DNA from: Branchiostoma floridae | Lineage: Eukaryota > Chordata > Leptocardii > Amphioxiformes > Branchiostomatidae | DNA length: 64,000 bases | Assembly (NCBI RefSeq): GCF_000003815.2 | Contig: NC_049992.1 | Location: forward strand, 17,749,747 to 17,813,746 | Direction of reading: 5' to 3' | Shown here: positions 1 to 13,200 of the stretch, in pieces | How the letters are laid out: the number at the start of each line of letters is the position of its first letter | Numbering within the stretch: the stretch's first letter is position 1 | Notes under the pieces: model-generated | Databases searched by the model: none | What the model was told of the DNA's origin: nothing | Seen by the model: the letters and a program-made list of their open reading frames with translations, nothing else | Made by a program: the position numbers and the translations under genes

Positions 1-111
1 CTTTCTATATTGTGTATTAAATGCAGAGGAATACTGAACATTAGTGGTGCGGTAAGGGATACGAATCCAGTAATTCAGAAACACCCTAACCGTCACCTAA
101 GGGTCTCCATC

Positions 112-275
112 GAGACCCATTACACTGCACTTGGGGCACCGTTGCGGCACTACTGGGTTCAAAAGATTGCGAATTCCTTACGTTTTGTGTATTTTGTTGT
201 CTTCTAAGTCATAGTTTTACATATTACACAATATCTATCGCAATAAGTGTAAAAATTGGCGAAAGTAACACTTCA
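112..275. mobile_element. MITE fragment, GGTGGTATCTCACTG family
   Basis: CACTGCACTTGGGGCACCG and the family core (TTTTGTGTATTTTGTTGTC) are present, but the right end is missing. Confidence 0.6.
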
Positions 276-2949
276 CCCTCAAGGGATTCGGTCCCAATAC
301 CTCAGAAACACAAGACGACACCAAGGGTCGATATAGTCCCTTTCGACCTAGGATTTGCATCCAATAGATTTGCAGACAGATAGCACGCCCTTCCTTCCCC
401 CCATAGCTGCACTTCCCTCATCCCCTGCTTTATTACCTCTACCCCAGCAATGTTTCACGGCAAGTGCACCATTGATCTCCTCATGTCTAGTCTTCGGACC
501 CGCGCGTGTTCTGCTAAAAGCTTGTCCAAAAAAAACCTCTCAAAGTACCTCAAGTGCTTTTCCACTCCGAACGTCATAGACCGACCATTTCCCCGTGCAG
601 AAGATATACTATATGACCCTTGAAAACGCTTTTAACAACGTGACGTTATTTGTGGAGGGACTAACATTTGGACAACAAACAACCCAGAACAATTACTCCT
701 GTGGATCAGTCTATAACCCAACATTATCCTGTATTGAGCTTCTACCACAGAATTTGTGTGATGAGGGCTTCAAACTAGATTCGGGTCGAACAAGGAAGGA
801 TTTTATGATGGTGGCGAGAAACTTGTAGCTTAAAGCCTCTTCCCGAATTCGAGATAAAGAAGGATTGGTGTTCTTCCAGCAGCTTTAGGGGACCTGGGGA
901 CGTAACTTCTCTGTTCCCAGCGTGTAAAATGAGTTTTACGACCGGTGTAGACGTTTATGTCTTGTTTATCACGATGGAAGATAGGCGAGAAATTCTTGCA
1001 TGGACAAATGAGTTAAGAAAGACCGTTTGTAATGATATCTGTCGTCGTGTGTGAATATAAATCAAAGTCAGAAGAATGCCCGCTGTAAAATGGCGATAAG
1101 GAGCAAACTTGGCTTTTTTATTAGGAAAGCGTGAAATACCCCCTCAAGTGATGGGAGAGGTGAAAGGTCAAGCGTGATGCAATCTGGGTAATGACGCAGT
1201 CAGCGGGCGTAAGGAGCGCCCCCCTCCCTTCCTCTCAGACACTCCATCAACAGATAATGAGGCAATTTAACACCGCTTACCGCGCAAGCATCGCTCTAAA
1301 TCCCACTCTCGTAGCTAATCACTGGAACAAACCACATCTTCGAGCTTGTTCTACAAGCCAAGAGTGAAAATTGTTTGATTTGGAAAATGCCGTCGGGGAA
1401 CTGCAAAGATGCGTTAAGCAAGCTGTTACCAATAAAACCATTCAAAGCACATTTTTTTTTCATATATCAATTGATAAGGATTATTAATGGCCACATTTCC
1501 AACTGAGATTATACTTTACGAGGTATAAAATACTAACGTTTTTTTTTTCTTTTGGAAACGATAACGCATATTAAAAATGTGCCACATAAAATATACACTT
1601 TTTTGCCTGCGGTCTTTCGAAAGTACGGCAATATAGTACAAGCAACGACGTGCATGGATTAAGTGTACCAATTCCTTTTTCCTGAATGTAATAATGTTGA
1701 TGTTAATAATGTTTTCATTCTATGCAATTATGAAATGATATCCAAAGATTGGGCTTCAGTAAAATTTGACGTTTACATATTACGTACAATTGAGATTCAA
1801 TCAGTGAGCATCCAGACGGTGTTTAGATACTATTAGTTAGATGTAAATATATAAGCATAGAGAGAGTACCACTCAAAGTATTGTACAGTAACAGAGATTA
1901 ACTGCAAAACCTGGGAATGTAAATTACTCTAATCAGATAGCACTTAAAATCGGAAAAGACCTAATGATACTACTTCATAATGCAGAGCACCAATAACTAT
2001 AGGGAAGCATATTTTGTTCTATATATTACATTTGGTCCAAAATTATGTTTTGTTCTGAGGTTCCGAGAATTCTGCAAAATTTTGTCTGAAGTTCTTAGAA
2101 GTCTGCGCAATTCTGGAATATTCTGCATATCTGCCCCTGAACACACACAACATATTGATAAATAATGTTACATTACACACTTGTAGACATTCATTCATCT
2201 GGGTAATCTACATAGAAAAAAATAACGTTTTCTTGATTTAGACTGTCTTTACGGATCTAGAGTGCTTCCTGTTTCGAGTATTTTTTTCAGGCTGTCAGGG
2301 AAATCCCCACGTAGGCAAAATGCTAAGAACCTTTTGACATTTTACATCATAGACTCGTTTATCTTTTAAAATGTAGCCGTTAATGGCAGTTGCTCGGAGG
2401 GGTACTCCTAGTTGACCTAACCAACAGGGCGGTATAACGATGACAGATGAGAGGGCTGGGCTGAGTGCGCGGTAATAATGAGAGTGTAAATGGGCAATTT
2501 ACCTCCAACATCAGCGCCTGTTTAGCGGCCACTCACACGAAACGTTTTGGAGGGCCTCGTTAGGACTTTTGCAAACACCGTAACGCCATTTATTCTCGGC
2601 GGAGTTTTCCTTTTCCACGAGCCGCTCGCTGCTGAGTGAAGTACGAGCGGAAATACTAACGAGAAACATTACGCTTTGACATGAAGTACATGAGCTAGGA
2701 GTTCACAAAACCAGGGGTTATGAGTAACAGACAAACGAGGGAGTTAAAGTGATTTTGAACCAGTTAAGCTCGAATGAACTCAATGAATTGTTGAGCTACC
2801 CTTCCACCGGTCATGACAGAAAAGACAGACGATCTACTAGGTTCATTTTGCAGGGGAAATTCCCCTAGCTCTTTCCGCCAAGTATAATGAACGGCTTGAT
2901 AACGTTTCGTCCTGAACACTGCGACCCTCTACAACAACGTAAATGTTTT
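276..2949. other. No gene seen
   Basis: Short open frames only, none with a recognisable domain, splice context or codon bias. No clear repeat was identified. Confidence 0.4.
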
Positions 2950-3112
2950 TGTGGCGTCGTGTGTGCCGTAACTGGTAGAAAGGTCCCGAGTTCGATACCA
3001 GCCGTGCCCCTGTCGCTGTGCCCTTGGGAAAGGCACTTTACACGACCTTCCTCACTTCACCCTGGTGTCAAAATTGGTACCTGATTTCGGTCGGGGAGGT
3101 AAAATACCACCT
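2950..3112 (+). mobile_element. tRNA-derived SINE, family A
   Basis: A tRNA-like head (GGCGTCGTGTGTGCCGTAAC, then B box GAGTTCGATACC) is followed by the core CCCTTGGGAAAGGCACTTTA and GATTTCGGTCGGGGAGG. Members also lie at 13640, 18870, 33575 and 35098. Confidence 0.7.
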
Positions 3113-3191
3113 TTAACTTCCGTCTGCACTTTGTATGTGGCACTGTTAAGATAAGTTGAGCGTCAAGAGCCGGGATCGGATTTGAACTCCC

Positions 3192-3422
3192 CAAAGGTGG
3201 TATCTCACTGCACTTGCGTCGAGCTTGCGTCACTGCGGGGTTCGTTCACTGCGTTTCTTCGATTGTGTATAATTTAGATATTGTGCAATACGTAAAAGTA
3301 TGACTTAAAAGACAATAAAAAATATACAAAAAGGAAGAAAATTCATTAATTCTTTATCGCTGAAATTCGTTGAGTATCTTTCCAACCCCACAGTGAGGCA
3401 AGCGTGACGCAAGTGCACCTTA
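3192..3422. mobile_element. MITE, GGTGGTATCTCACTG family, internally altered
   Basis: It begins AAAGGTGGTATCTCACTGCA and ends with a degraded inverse (GTGCACCTT). The core lies in inverted orientation relative to the 0.1-kb copy. Confidence 0.65.
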
Positions 3423-5223
3423 ACCGCTTGGTCTATAGGAGGGGCCGCTAACCATTGAAGTACGCACGCTACTATATAACTTTAAAAATGCGTATGGCTT
3501 TTATTAAGGTTTGGCTAGAAGGCGACACCTGAATGTCCTTAATATTTGTAACATTTGACAGAGGATGATAGAATAGTCCGCTACCTTTTTTCTGACAAAG
3601 TAGACTCAAAACTTCTATAAAGGGATGGAAGTCTCCGGTAGAAATGGCTATGGGCCGACCGCTTTAGCAAAAATAACGGTATATCCTTGACACACATAAA
3701 AACATCGCTCAAACATTCACATTTGCACACCATCCAGCCACAAATCCGCCAGATTTCCTCTATAAACATTGACAGGGACATTTTTCCTCAGACCCTTACA
3801 GTACCCGGGAATTCGGTTTCACAGAAAATGAATTTGGATCTCCGCATTGGTAGAGAGAAAAAGGTCAGGACCTTTCCATTTTCGGTGACGTTACTCCCCA
3901 ATGATGGAGTTAGTCCAAACCGACGTCGTACTATGATTGAATCGATTTTCTATCAAATAGGTGATGGGGAGGGGAGCGATGTGCTTAGCGGTAACCTTCG
4001 ATGCGTTACATTTGCCGTTCTGAGCTTCACGTCGTCCAATCAATGCCACATCGCTTATTTCTGATGACCCTAAAGTGGAATCCGGCATTTAACGAACTCT
4101 GGCTGCACTCGAGTTTTGGTTTCATCATACTCGCCGTATAAACTTTCATCTGTCCGTATATCACTTGAGATACTGCCGCTACTGCATGCAGGTGGTCGAT
4201 ACTAAATGGACCATTTCTATCAATTTTTCGACTATTAAGAGCTTTTTTACCCATTTATGATTAAAATAAACAATCTTTCACACTACCTTCAGTGGATATC
4301 TTCATGAATTCTACTCTATCATTACGTTATGTATTTATACTATATAAGTATAATTATGATTATATCATTATCATATCATTACTATTTTATCATAATTGTA
4401 CTTTGTAATCTTGTATGATCATGATCATAACTATGAAATATAATATATTCAGGAATTACCGGCCCATCTCCACTACGGTGGTGACCTCGTCGATTGAATG
4501 GTATTATAATACATTTAAACTAATCTTTTGTGTCTTTTATTGTCTTTTCAGCTATTCGTATATCATAATTGCACTATATAATCTTGTTACATCATAACTA
4601 TAAATATGACATATTAATGAATCAGCGGCCTTATTCCCCTTGGGCGATGACCTTGCCAAATTAAACTGCATACATTAAAAATTATATTTTGTGTCTTCTA
4701 TTGTCCTTTCAGTCGTACGCTTACATATTGTACATTATTCCAAAAATGAAATCGAGGGTTGAACAATTCAAATTTAGGTCGCAGTGAGATCGCAGCGCGA
4801 TCGCCGTCTAGCGGAAGTGGGAATGATGTATACCTTGGTTACTTGAATCTAGCATGTAATTTTCTTAGAAACTTCATTATTCTTCTTCTTGTCACTGACG
4901 AAAGCTTTGCCTACGGCTAGAGAATTTCGTCTGCATCCGGAAAAAAATCCAAGCGCTTCTACTGAGATAAAGACAAACTTACCCAGGCATTTCGTATGGG
5001 TATGCACCAACGCACAGCGCTAATACCTGAATTATGTGTTCGATTACATAATTGTGTTTCATTTTCAAATCAGCCCCGAAGATTAATAACATGTACAGTC
5101 GCAAGCTTAAAATGGGGCAGTGGAGTACATAACAAAAGTATAAGGTACTACGTTTATCATTCTGGGGTTAGACTTCTTCCTTGAAGGGCAGTTGTTAATT
5201 CACTGACCCTCGTTGTGTATATG
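3423..5223. other. No gene seen; two degraded repeat copies
   Basis: A 125-codon frame at 3687-4064 has no recognisable domain. AT-rich DNA at 4290-4735 contains two loosely similar segments, each ending in a TTTTGTGTCTT-TATTGTC piece like the MITE cores. Confidence 0.4.
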
Positions 5224-5825
5224 ATGTTATTAGAAACGTAGTCCTAGATGGTAGAAGCGTAGTCCTAGGTTTAAAAAGCACAGTCCTAGATGGTAAGAGC
5301 ATAGTCCTCGGTTTAAAAAGCGTAGTCCTAGATGATAATAACGTAGTCCTGGATTTTAAAAGTGTAGACCTAGATGGTAAAAGCGTAGTCCTAGATGGTA
5401 CAAGCGTAGTCCTGGATTTTAAAAGCGTAGTTCTAGAGGGTAAAAGCGTAGTCCTAGGTTTAAAAAGCGTAGTCCTAAATGGTAAAAGCGTAGTCCTGGG
5501 TTTAAAAAGCGTAGTCCTAAATGGTAAAAGCGTAGTCCTAGGTTTAAAAAACGTAGTCCTAGATGGTAATAACGTAGTCCTGGATTTTAAAAGTTTAGAC
5601 CTAGATGAAAAGCGTAGTCCTAGATGGTACAAGCGTAGTCCTGGATTTTAAAAGCGTAGTTCTAGAGGGTAAAAGCGTAGTCCTAGATTTTAAAAGCGTA
5701 GTCCTAGGTTTTAAAAATGTAGTACTAGATGGTAAAAGCGTAGTCCTAGATGGTAAAAGCGTAGTCCTGTATTTTAAAAGCGTAGTTCCAGATGGTAAAA
5801 GCGTAGTCCTAGATGGTAAATGCTC
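5224..5825. repeat. 21-bp minisatellite
   Basis: About 28 units of the GTAGTCCTAGATGGTAAAAGC type form this array, with variants containing GATTTTAAA or GGTTTAAA. The 21-bp unit is seven codons, so both strands stay open (frames at 5195-5632 minus and 5605-5844 plus). A larger block is itself duplicated: about 5337-5450 is repeated near 5568-5680, an offset of about 231 bp or 11 units. Confidence 0.92.
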
Positions 5826-5849
5826 TGTGCATTTAAGGCAATAATCATT

Positions 5850-7232
5850 TTCTTCCGGTATCGTGTACTATAGTGATGAGTGCACTGATAATAAAATGCA
5901 TTTCAGTTATTATTTCCGAGACAAATTTACTACAGCGGATTTGAAATGCTCCGTATCTTCTTCCTTTAGGTCAAAGAATAATATCATGTTCATTTCAGTG
6001 GCCAGAAATAACGTTATCCGCCCCCGTGGCCAGAAGGAAATTACTAAGATGTCATATTTCCTAATAAAATCTCTAAGAAAAAGATTTCACCGCAGGAATA
6101 ACGTCTCAGCTGTCATTCAGAAATTACGACTGATGCTTCTGTGATCGACGTGCTCAAAGAATTTTTGTAGAAAGAAATATTGCCAATTTTTGTGTTGAAT
6201 TCTCAATCTTGATTTCAGATTGAAGGTGTCGACAGGTCCAGACTTGCATGCGAGTGTGTCCAACATGAAACGATATTTGTCAGACTTCGCTATCTAGTTT
6301 GGTCGTTACAATATTGGAGCTGTGCATGTGGAAGCTTGTGTAACGCCTTCGTGAATCCTCATTTACGGTCGACGCTAAACCCCCATGCTCAGCCTCCCGT
6401 CTCCCCTGCAGTGAGACGGATCTGGTTCGCCAGGCTCCCCCTTGTGGATCGGCGCCCGACACTGAGCCGCACCGCTCCCGACGCACCCATCCACGCTACC
6501 CGCCGCGCAGGGGTCCCGTGTACGTCTGACACCAAAACCCTAGAAACCCCTCCGCGTGCTGACCGTACGAGCGCTCTTCCGGCTGGATTCTAAAAGCTAC
6601 CGTCTTTCGTGAAGGATTTTAACTACTTTGGGATTTTAGAGGAAGCATTAAGAGAGTTTTGTAGGTAGGTGTTAGCGGTTTGCGTGTTAGCAGTCGGCCG
6701 GTCGCCTCTTCGGCACATCTGGATTCTGCCGGCTGCACGCTTGGATAGCGTCTGTCACTTATCCACGCACGGTGATTGAAGGACTAGGAGCCTGTGTCTC
6801 TAGAGTGCCGAATCCCCGACTCATGCGCTGCTGAGCAACTTGAGCGCTAGTACTAGTACCCACTCTCATTCGCGGGCGCTCTCTACGTGACAGGGATTTC
6901 ACATACGAGTACCAGTACAAGACAAGGGACCTACAACCGAAGCGAGCACAGCTGGACATCATACGATTCACTGACGTGAAAAATGATATCATCTATCTCT
7001 TGTTTGCAAAAAGAAATCATTTAAAATGAACAAAACCAGCTTTTGCAACACAAGAGCGCGCGCGATGTAGTACGGTTTGTAAACGGAAGGTCCATTCAGC
7101 ACCAAGGACGGGGAAGCAGATAAGATCGAAGAAACACGGTGAACCGATATCAGTAGACGGACACCAACAGTTGGCCTGTAATCCGTCTACTTTACCGCAG
7201 CTGAAGGTTCCGGGTGTTCTCATTAACTCACC
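5850..7232 (+). other. Upstream region of the IgSF-SH3 gene (5' UTR and promoter expected)
   Basis: This stretch ends at the ATG at 7233. From about 6350 to 6760 it is richer in G+C and CpG than its surroundings, as promoter or first-exon DNA often is. I could not place a transcription start, TATA box or upstream UTR intron with confidence. The short open frames here do not resemble known proteins. Confidence 0.3.
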
Positions 7233-7281
7233 ATGGATTTTCGGCTGTTTCTCGCGTTTGGCCTGGCCCTGGGGTGGCAAG
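7233..7281 (+). CDS. Exon 1: signal peptide
   Basis: The ATG at 7233 sits in a good context (CACCATGG). It opens 16 codons plus one base, ending at a strong donor (AAG|GTAAGA). The peptide MDFRLFLAFGLALGWQG has a charged start and a hydrophobic core, as expected of a secretion signal. Ending in phase 1 after a signal peptide is typical of IgSF genes. The 5' UTR extends upstream for an unknown distance. Confidence 0.75.
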
Positions 7282-10200
7282 GTAAGAACTTTCTCATTTA
7301 ACGCTTTGACGATCCACCTGTTTCGGTTGGAACTCTAATACCGTTATCTGTAACCGAAGAAGACACTAGAATACTGTATACGACGTCTGTTGACCGTAAT
7401 CTTGTCTTCTAATATTAGGTCGCCCATTCTTAGCCGGTACCGTAATTGATACGGAATTCTAATGCAAAGTACTAAGACTTTAAGTAAATCACTAAATGTT
7501 TGGTTATATTGGTAGTACCATTTTTTCTGGAATGTTTTACAGTGGTAAGAGCACAACTTATCGACGACAAAGAATCTAGCGTTAACGTTCTACAAACATT
7601 TTTTGTAATAAGACAACCGAGTTTTGTACGACATTTCGACGACTATCTAAAGAATGCCCTCAATGCTCTGTCGTAAAGTTGAGGTGCAACGAATGTGGCC
7701 GGGCGTTTCCGCATGCAGTATTTGTCCTACGAACGTGCTGATAGAATATGGAAAGGCGACGAACAGTTCTAAGCGGTGTGTTTTGTGTATTCTGGTCCAT
7801 TACTCAATTGTGGGAAATGATTGGATTAATAGCAGAAATGGAAACTGCGACATTGTGACGAATACTAGACTTTGAGTGTGCTTTGTTACATTTACCAAGA
7901 ACATAGCACGACTCCGATAGCATATGCTTCCGTACTGTTTTTACTCGTTTGACGTAGATTGCCCATACTGGGTTGCCGGTATCGACGGTCCTTAGGACTT
8001 TCGTGTGGAAATATATAAGAAAAACTTTATCACATACATGTAGCTAGAACGATACAAACATATGACGACCCTAGCACCGTGCAATTTTCGTACGGTTTTG
8101 CCGGTTTGACATACTTTTTCCCTAACGGACCGGCCTGTATCAACATTTTTCCGTACTCCCATGCACGGAAATACAACTTCATCAGGTAGCTTAAACATTA
8201 CGAATATAGGACGACCCTAGCACCGTTCTATTGTAGTACTGTTTCCCCCTATATCACGTACTTTGTCCCTATGGGGTGGTCGATATCAGCATTCTTCCGC
8301 ACTATCTTGTTCAAGTGTACGAAGATTTCATCACGTAGTTAAAACAGTACGAACACATGACGACGCTATCACCGTGCTATTTTCGTACTGTTTCTCGGTA
8401 CCATTTGACGTACATTGTCCCAAATGGGGTGGCCGGTCTCAGCATTCTCTCAGACTTCAGTGTGCGAGTGTATAGAAATATACATCATTGCATGACGTAG
8501 TTAAAACAGTACGAACACAGGACGACGCTATCACCGCGCTATTTTCGTCCTGTTTCTCGGTACTTTTTGACGAACATTGTCCAATGGGGTGTCGGTACAA
8601 GCATACTCCCGAAATTTTGTGCACGAGTGTACAAAGATATACATAATTTCATGATGTAGCTAAAACAGTACAAACACCGGACGACGCTATCATGGTGCTA
8701 TTTTCATATTGTTTTTTTCAGTACTTTTTGACGTACATTGTCCCAACGGGTTGGCCGGTTTCAGCATTCTCCCAGACTCTCGTGTACGGAAATCATGACT
8801 TCATCCTCCCGTGAAAATATTTGATTCGATTCCCGCATCTCACAGATAGTTATCACCCTTTCCATTACACTTTTTACGGAAACGTATGGATTTTTGTGTC
8901 ACATTATCCCCAAGACGCATCTTGAGACTTCACAGACCCGAACTAAATTCAATATAATCTCCAATACGCAATATGGTATATGTTTCCCCCCCTAGAAGAA
9001 ATGCCTCCTCTGAGAGGCATAACGGATAGACTGATTAACATAATCCGATATATCGTCGACCCTGGGGTCGCACTAATGTCAACCAGATTTTTAACTAACG
9101 GGACCTCTATTGAACGCTTCCACGCGACCTGCACTCTGATAACAACGCGGGGAGTTAAATCTCATCTTCCCATCTAGTTCTAGAGGTGTGTCTGATTCCT
9201 GAAAATTGCTCATCGCGGCTCGGCGCTGTATAACTCGGTTTCCGCGAGACAAAATGGGACTTGATGCGGAAAATAACGGGGGAAATTTCCGGGACGTGCG
9301 GCCACGCTCGAGCGTAATTCTAAATCCTCGGCCCGCATTTTGGCGAAATGAGAAGCTTGGATCCTAATCACCTAGAGGGAGATACATCAGCATTTACGGC
9401 AAAATCTAGTTTAAGGAGGACTAGGCGTGGGGAGGTGGTCTTGATTGATCGGTTCAGTGCAGGGTGCATCTACGCTAGGATTTGTAAAGTGCTGAGGATA
9501 AAAGATGGTAGCAAGGCTGGCGGCAACACTGCATCAAACAAACTCCAAAATAACATTGAACCCCGTTTCTTCTGGGTAAAGCGAGGGGTTTCATATCTTT
9601 AAAAGCTGTCACATTTTGTGTATGAAGAATCAAAAATGTTTAATGTACGTATATTTATGTCTAGAAATATGTATTACGTTCTGTTCTGTTCTGATATACA
9701 AATGTCAATTTCAACTTCGTTCTTAACAAACTCCAACAATACATTCGGTCCCGTTTCGTCTAGTTTCAGTGTATGGATTGATAAAAACTGCAACATTGTG
9801 TATAAAGAATTATTAATGTTTGATACACATAGATTTATTCACAAATGCAAAATGTATATATTTCTGACGTACGTATACAGATTCTTAACAAACTCATAAC
9901 ATTATGTCCCATTTTGTTTAAAGTTAAGAGTTCTTAAAAGATTTTTTTATGTGCAAAGGCGTTTTAATGCTTACAACACTAGCTGTATATGCAGATGAAT
10001 GTGTATTATTCTTTACTCAGCTGAAGTTTTCTATACTGTAAATCATACGGATGTCCGCATCACATGTACATTAATGTCCAGTTGAGTTGGCCGTGCGCAC
10101 ACACTAACTCCATTTCACAAAGCCCCCATGGGGTTCTCTCACCAGAGCCTCGGCAGAAGGCACCGCTTAGTCGTCCGCCCGATGTCTTCATCTGATATCG

Positions 10201-13200
10201 GTTCAATGCCACTCCCACTGTACCTACCCTTCCCCCAGTGGTATTCCATTACACTTATCACATTCTTCATCTCTCCTATAGTGATCGACAGGGTGATTTG
10301 TTGGCGATAGATGTCAAAATATGCAACGAGACCTGTCTTTCAAGGGAAGGGTGAGGAATAGGGTTGTCATGGGCGGCTGCCAAGCAGCTCTTTCGCACCG
10401 AATATTTCATCGGGCGTACGCACAATAGGGAGATCTAATCGTGTTTTTCCTGACTCTCCCTTCAGAGTGCCCCGGGTTACTATCATAACTTTCCCCTCGT
10501 GAGGTTTGCTTGATGTATTAGCGGAAATGGGAGGGGAGTAAAGCGCTGTCAAGACTCTTTACCGTTAAGAGAGATGAAAGGGAGATCACCTACGTTACAG
10601 ATGTCTACAGAACTATCTTTGAAACACGATGTATGGATTTTTATTCTCTCGTAGCGGTAGTGAACTTTTTCATGCAGTCGTTATGCATTTTTTTGTCAAG
10701 TTTGATAAAATCACGCAGTGGAGGCGGTTTGGCATCGGATAAAATCAATCTTATACGTTTATTGCCAACGCACTATTCTGAGAACATGATAGAAACTTAA
10801 AGCGAACATTTACATTTAATGCATTTATGCACCAATTCCTCCTGGACCGCGACCAACTCATTGCACTTGAGGCACCGGTGCGGCACTGCATGGTTCGAAA
10901 GATTACTCAAGGAGTTTCAGAGATAAAGAACGAGTTTTCTTATGTTTTGTGCATTTTGTTGTCTTCTAAGTCATACTTTTACTTACTCCGCACTATGAGA
11001 AAAATCGGCAAAAATAACACAACAGTGCCGCAGTGAACGAGCTCCGCTGTGCCACACCGGTGCCCCAAGTGCAGTGAGATACCTCCTTTACTTCTCTATC
11101 TATAGCAGCCTCATAGGTGAGCTCCTAGTTCCGATCAATTAGTAAGTATGAGACCCCGGTTCAATCTTAGGAATGGTATATTGGTTGGGACTGCGCCCTT
11201 CTTTAGTAAGGGACGTAATCATGGGGTCCCTCGTTCGATTAGATGCCTCAAGCACGTTAGAGGAGAAAGGCCAGCTACCCCCCTAAGGCCACAGCAAGTA
11301 AATTTTATGGATGACATCAGCGCGCTCATTAATTTTTGCTTGATTTCAGAAAAAAACAACAGCTTTTTTCCTCTTCGGGGATGGTCAGATAGACCAAAAT
11401 AGGCAAGCATGTTGTGTTGTGGCCTAATAATCATACTTAGAAGTGACACTAGGGAGGTAGCCATGACTATAGTTGTATTAGTTGCAGAAGTGAAAATTTT
11501 TGGATAGTTGTAAAAGTGCCACAATATGTAAGCCATGAATGTAGTTGCCAGCTTGGCAAGTGATACAGGGATGAATGCCTTGTTATTTGTGATGTTGTGT
11601 TTTGTCACTCCAAATCTTGTTACGATGATGTTTATGGTGTCTATTTTGAAAATTTAGTCATCTTGTTTTTTTTTATCCATCTTGTTTTTTTTTCGCGCTA
11701 TCTCATTATTTTTGCACTCTGCATAGGATGTCATCCAAAGAATTTACTTGCTGTGGCCTAAGCATAAATATCCCCTGCTACTAAAACAACAAGGAACCTT
11801 GCGGACCTATGTGTCACTAGGAACTTCAAGGGTCCGCAGTAAGCTACCAAAATTGGATTTATGTCGCTCTAGGCTTAGTAATTGGAATGTCACGTTGAAA
11901 TGGAAAGACAACCAAACATACAAAATCGCTCTGTCAGATTTTATGTCACAGTAGGGTCTTTGCAAGGTCGCTGCCCTCGTTGAAATGGTGTATTTATCAC
12001 AATGTAGTCATGCTATTGATATAATGATGGACGGTATAATGCTACAGAATGTGCCCGACACGGATTCTGCTTCAGCTAAATCACCAGGGACTCCTCTAAT
12101 GAAGTCAGCAGCATATATCCGTAACCGCCTTCCCTTGCTCATTATTTATTCAGAATCTCCCAGAAGCAAATCATGGCAAATGTTTTATGTCCCCTCGTTA
12201 CGCTGTGGCGACCTTGCTGGGATCGGGATGCGATCTCAAATTTGACAGAGCGCTAAAGTAATGTTTTCGGCTTTGTTACTCTGTAACGGAGGTTAACCTC
12301 CGACGGCAGAGTATTGTTTTTGTACGATGTGATGAGTTCGCATCTGTATCTCTATGTTCCCTTTGCCGTATTCGTATGTACTTTGGTAAGTCGTCTGCAC
12401 GCAGTTTCGCGATGAGGCCCATTAATTTTGTTGTTGTTTTTTTGGGTATTTTCAGTCATATTTTGCATTATTATGAAGCCAGGGATTATACCAATCCAGG
12501 TCGTAGCGCCGTCGCCGTCTTCAATCTTTATCCATTAAATCAACATCACAGAGTTACCCCTTGGCAGTAGTACCTCTGAATACCGTTGATCTTACAGTAT
12601 GGAGTAAAATCACATTACCACAACAACTAGACACCGTAGGTATGACATGAAAAAAATGTCTAGTGGAATGGCAGCCGGACTCATCATCAACACACCCCTC
12701 CATGTGGTCCCTTTGGGATGCATCTACCGCCACAGACGTCACCGTTCTTTTATGGGGATCGCATCTGTAACGTAGTTATCGGGTCTGTGGAAAACAGCCG
12801 GGGGATTATCTACTTTGATTGAGTCCTATTTATCAAGACGCGACGACGACGACCCGCGGATGCCGTCCCTTTTATGAGCGCGCATTAAAGGGAATGTGTT
12901 GTCGTGCCGGCGACGTACTCAACCACTCACATCCGCCACGAGGATGTTTAATTGGGTATCCCGAAAATAACTAGATAGAGCTTTCTCTCTGTGGATGGAT
13001 ACTTCAATCATCTTGAGAGGAAAGTTCGGTTCCTGTATGCCTCATTACATGTCTGGAGAACGCACAATGTATAACGAGATTACTCAGACGGATCCATATT
13101 TCTCTCTTTTTCTTTCTTTCTCTATCTTCTTTATTCTTTATTTCAGGTTAAAAACCCATAGACACACAAAAGATACATACATATACATTAAAATCTCTAC

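Noticed and set aside
3687-4064. 125-codon plus-strand open frame
   Set aside because: No recognisable domain, splice sites or repeated family support.
5195-5844. Open frames of 145 codons (minus) and 79 codons (plus)
   Set aside because: They are the 21-bp minisatellite read in frame; a seven-codon period leaves frames open on both strands.
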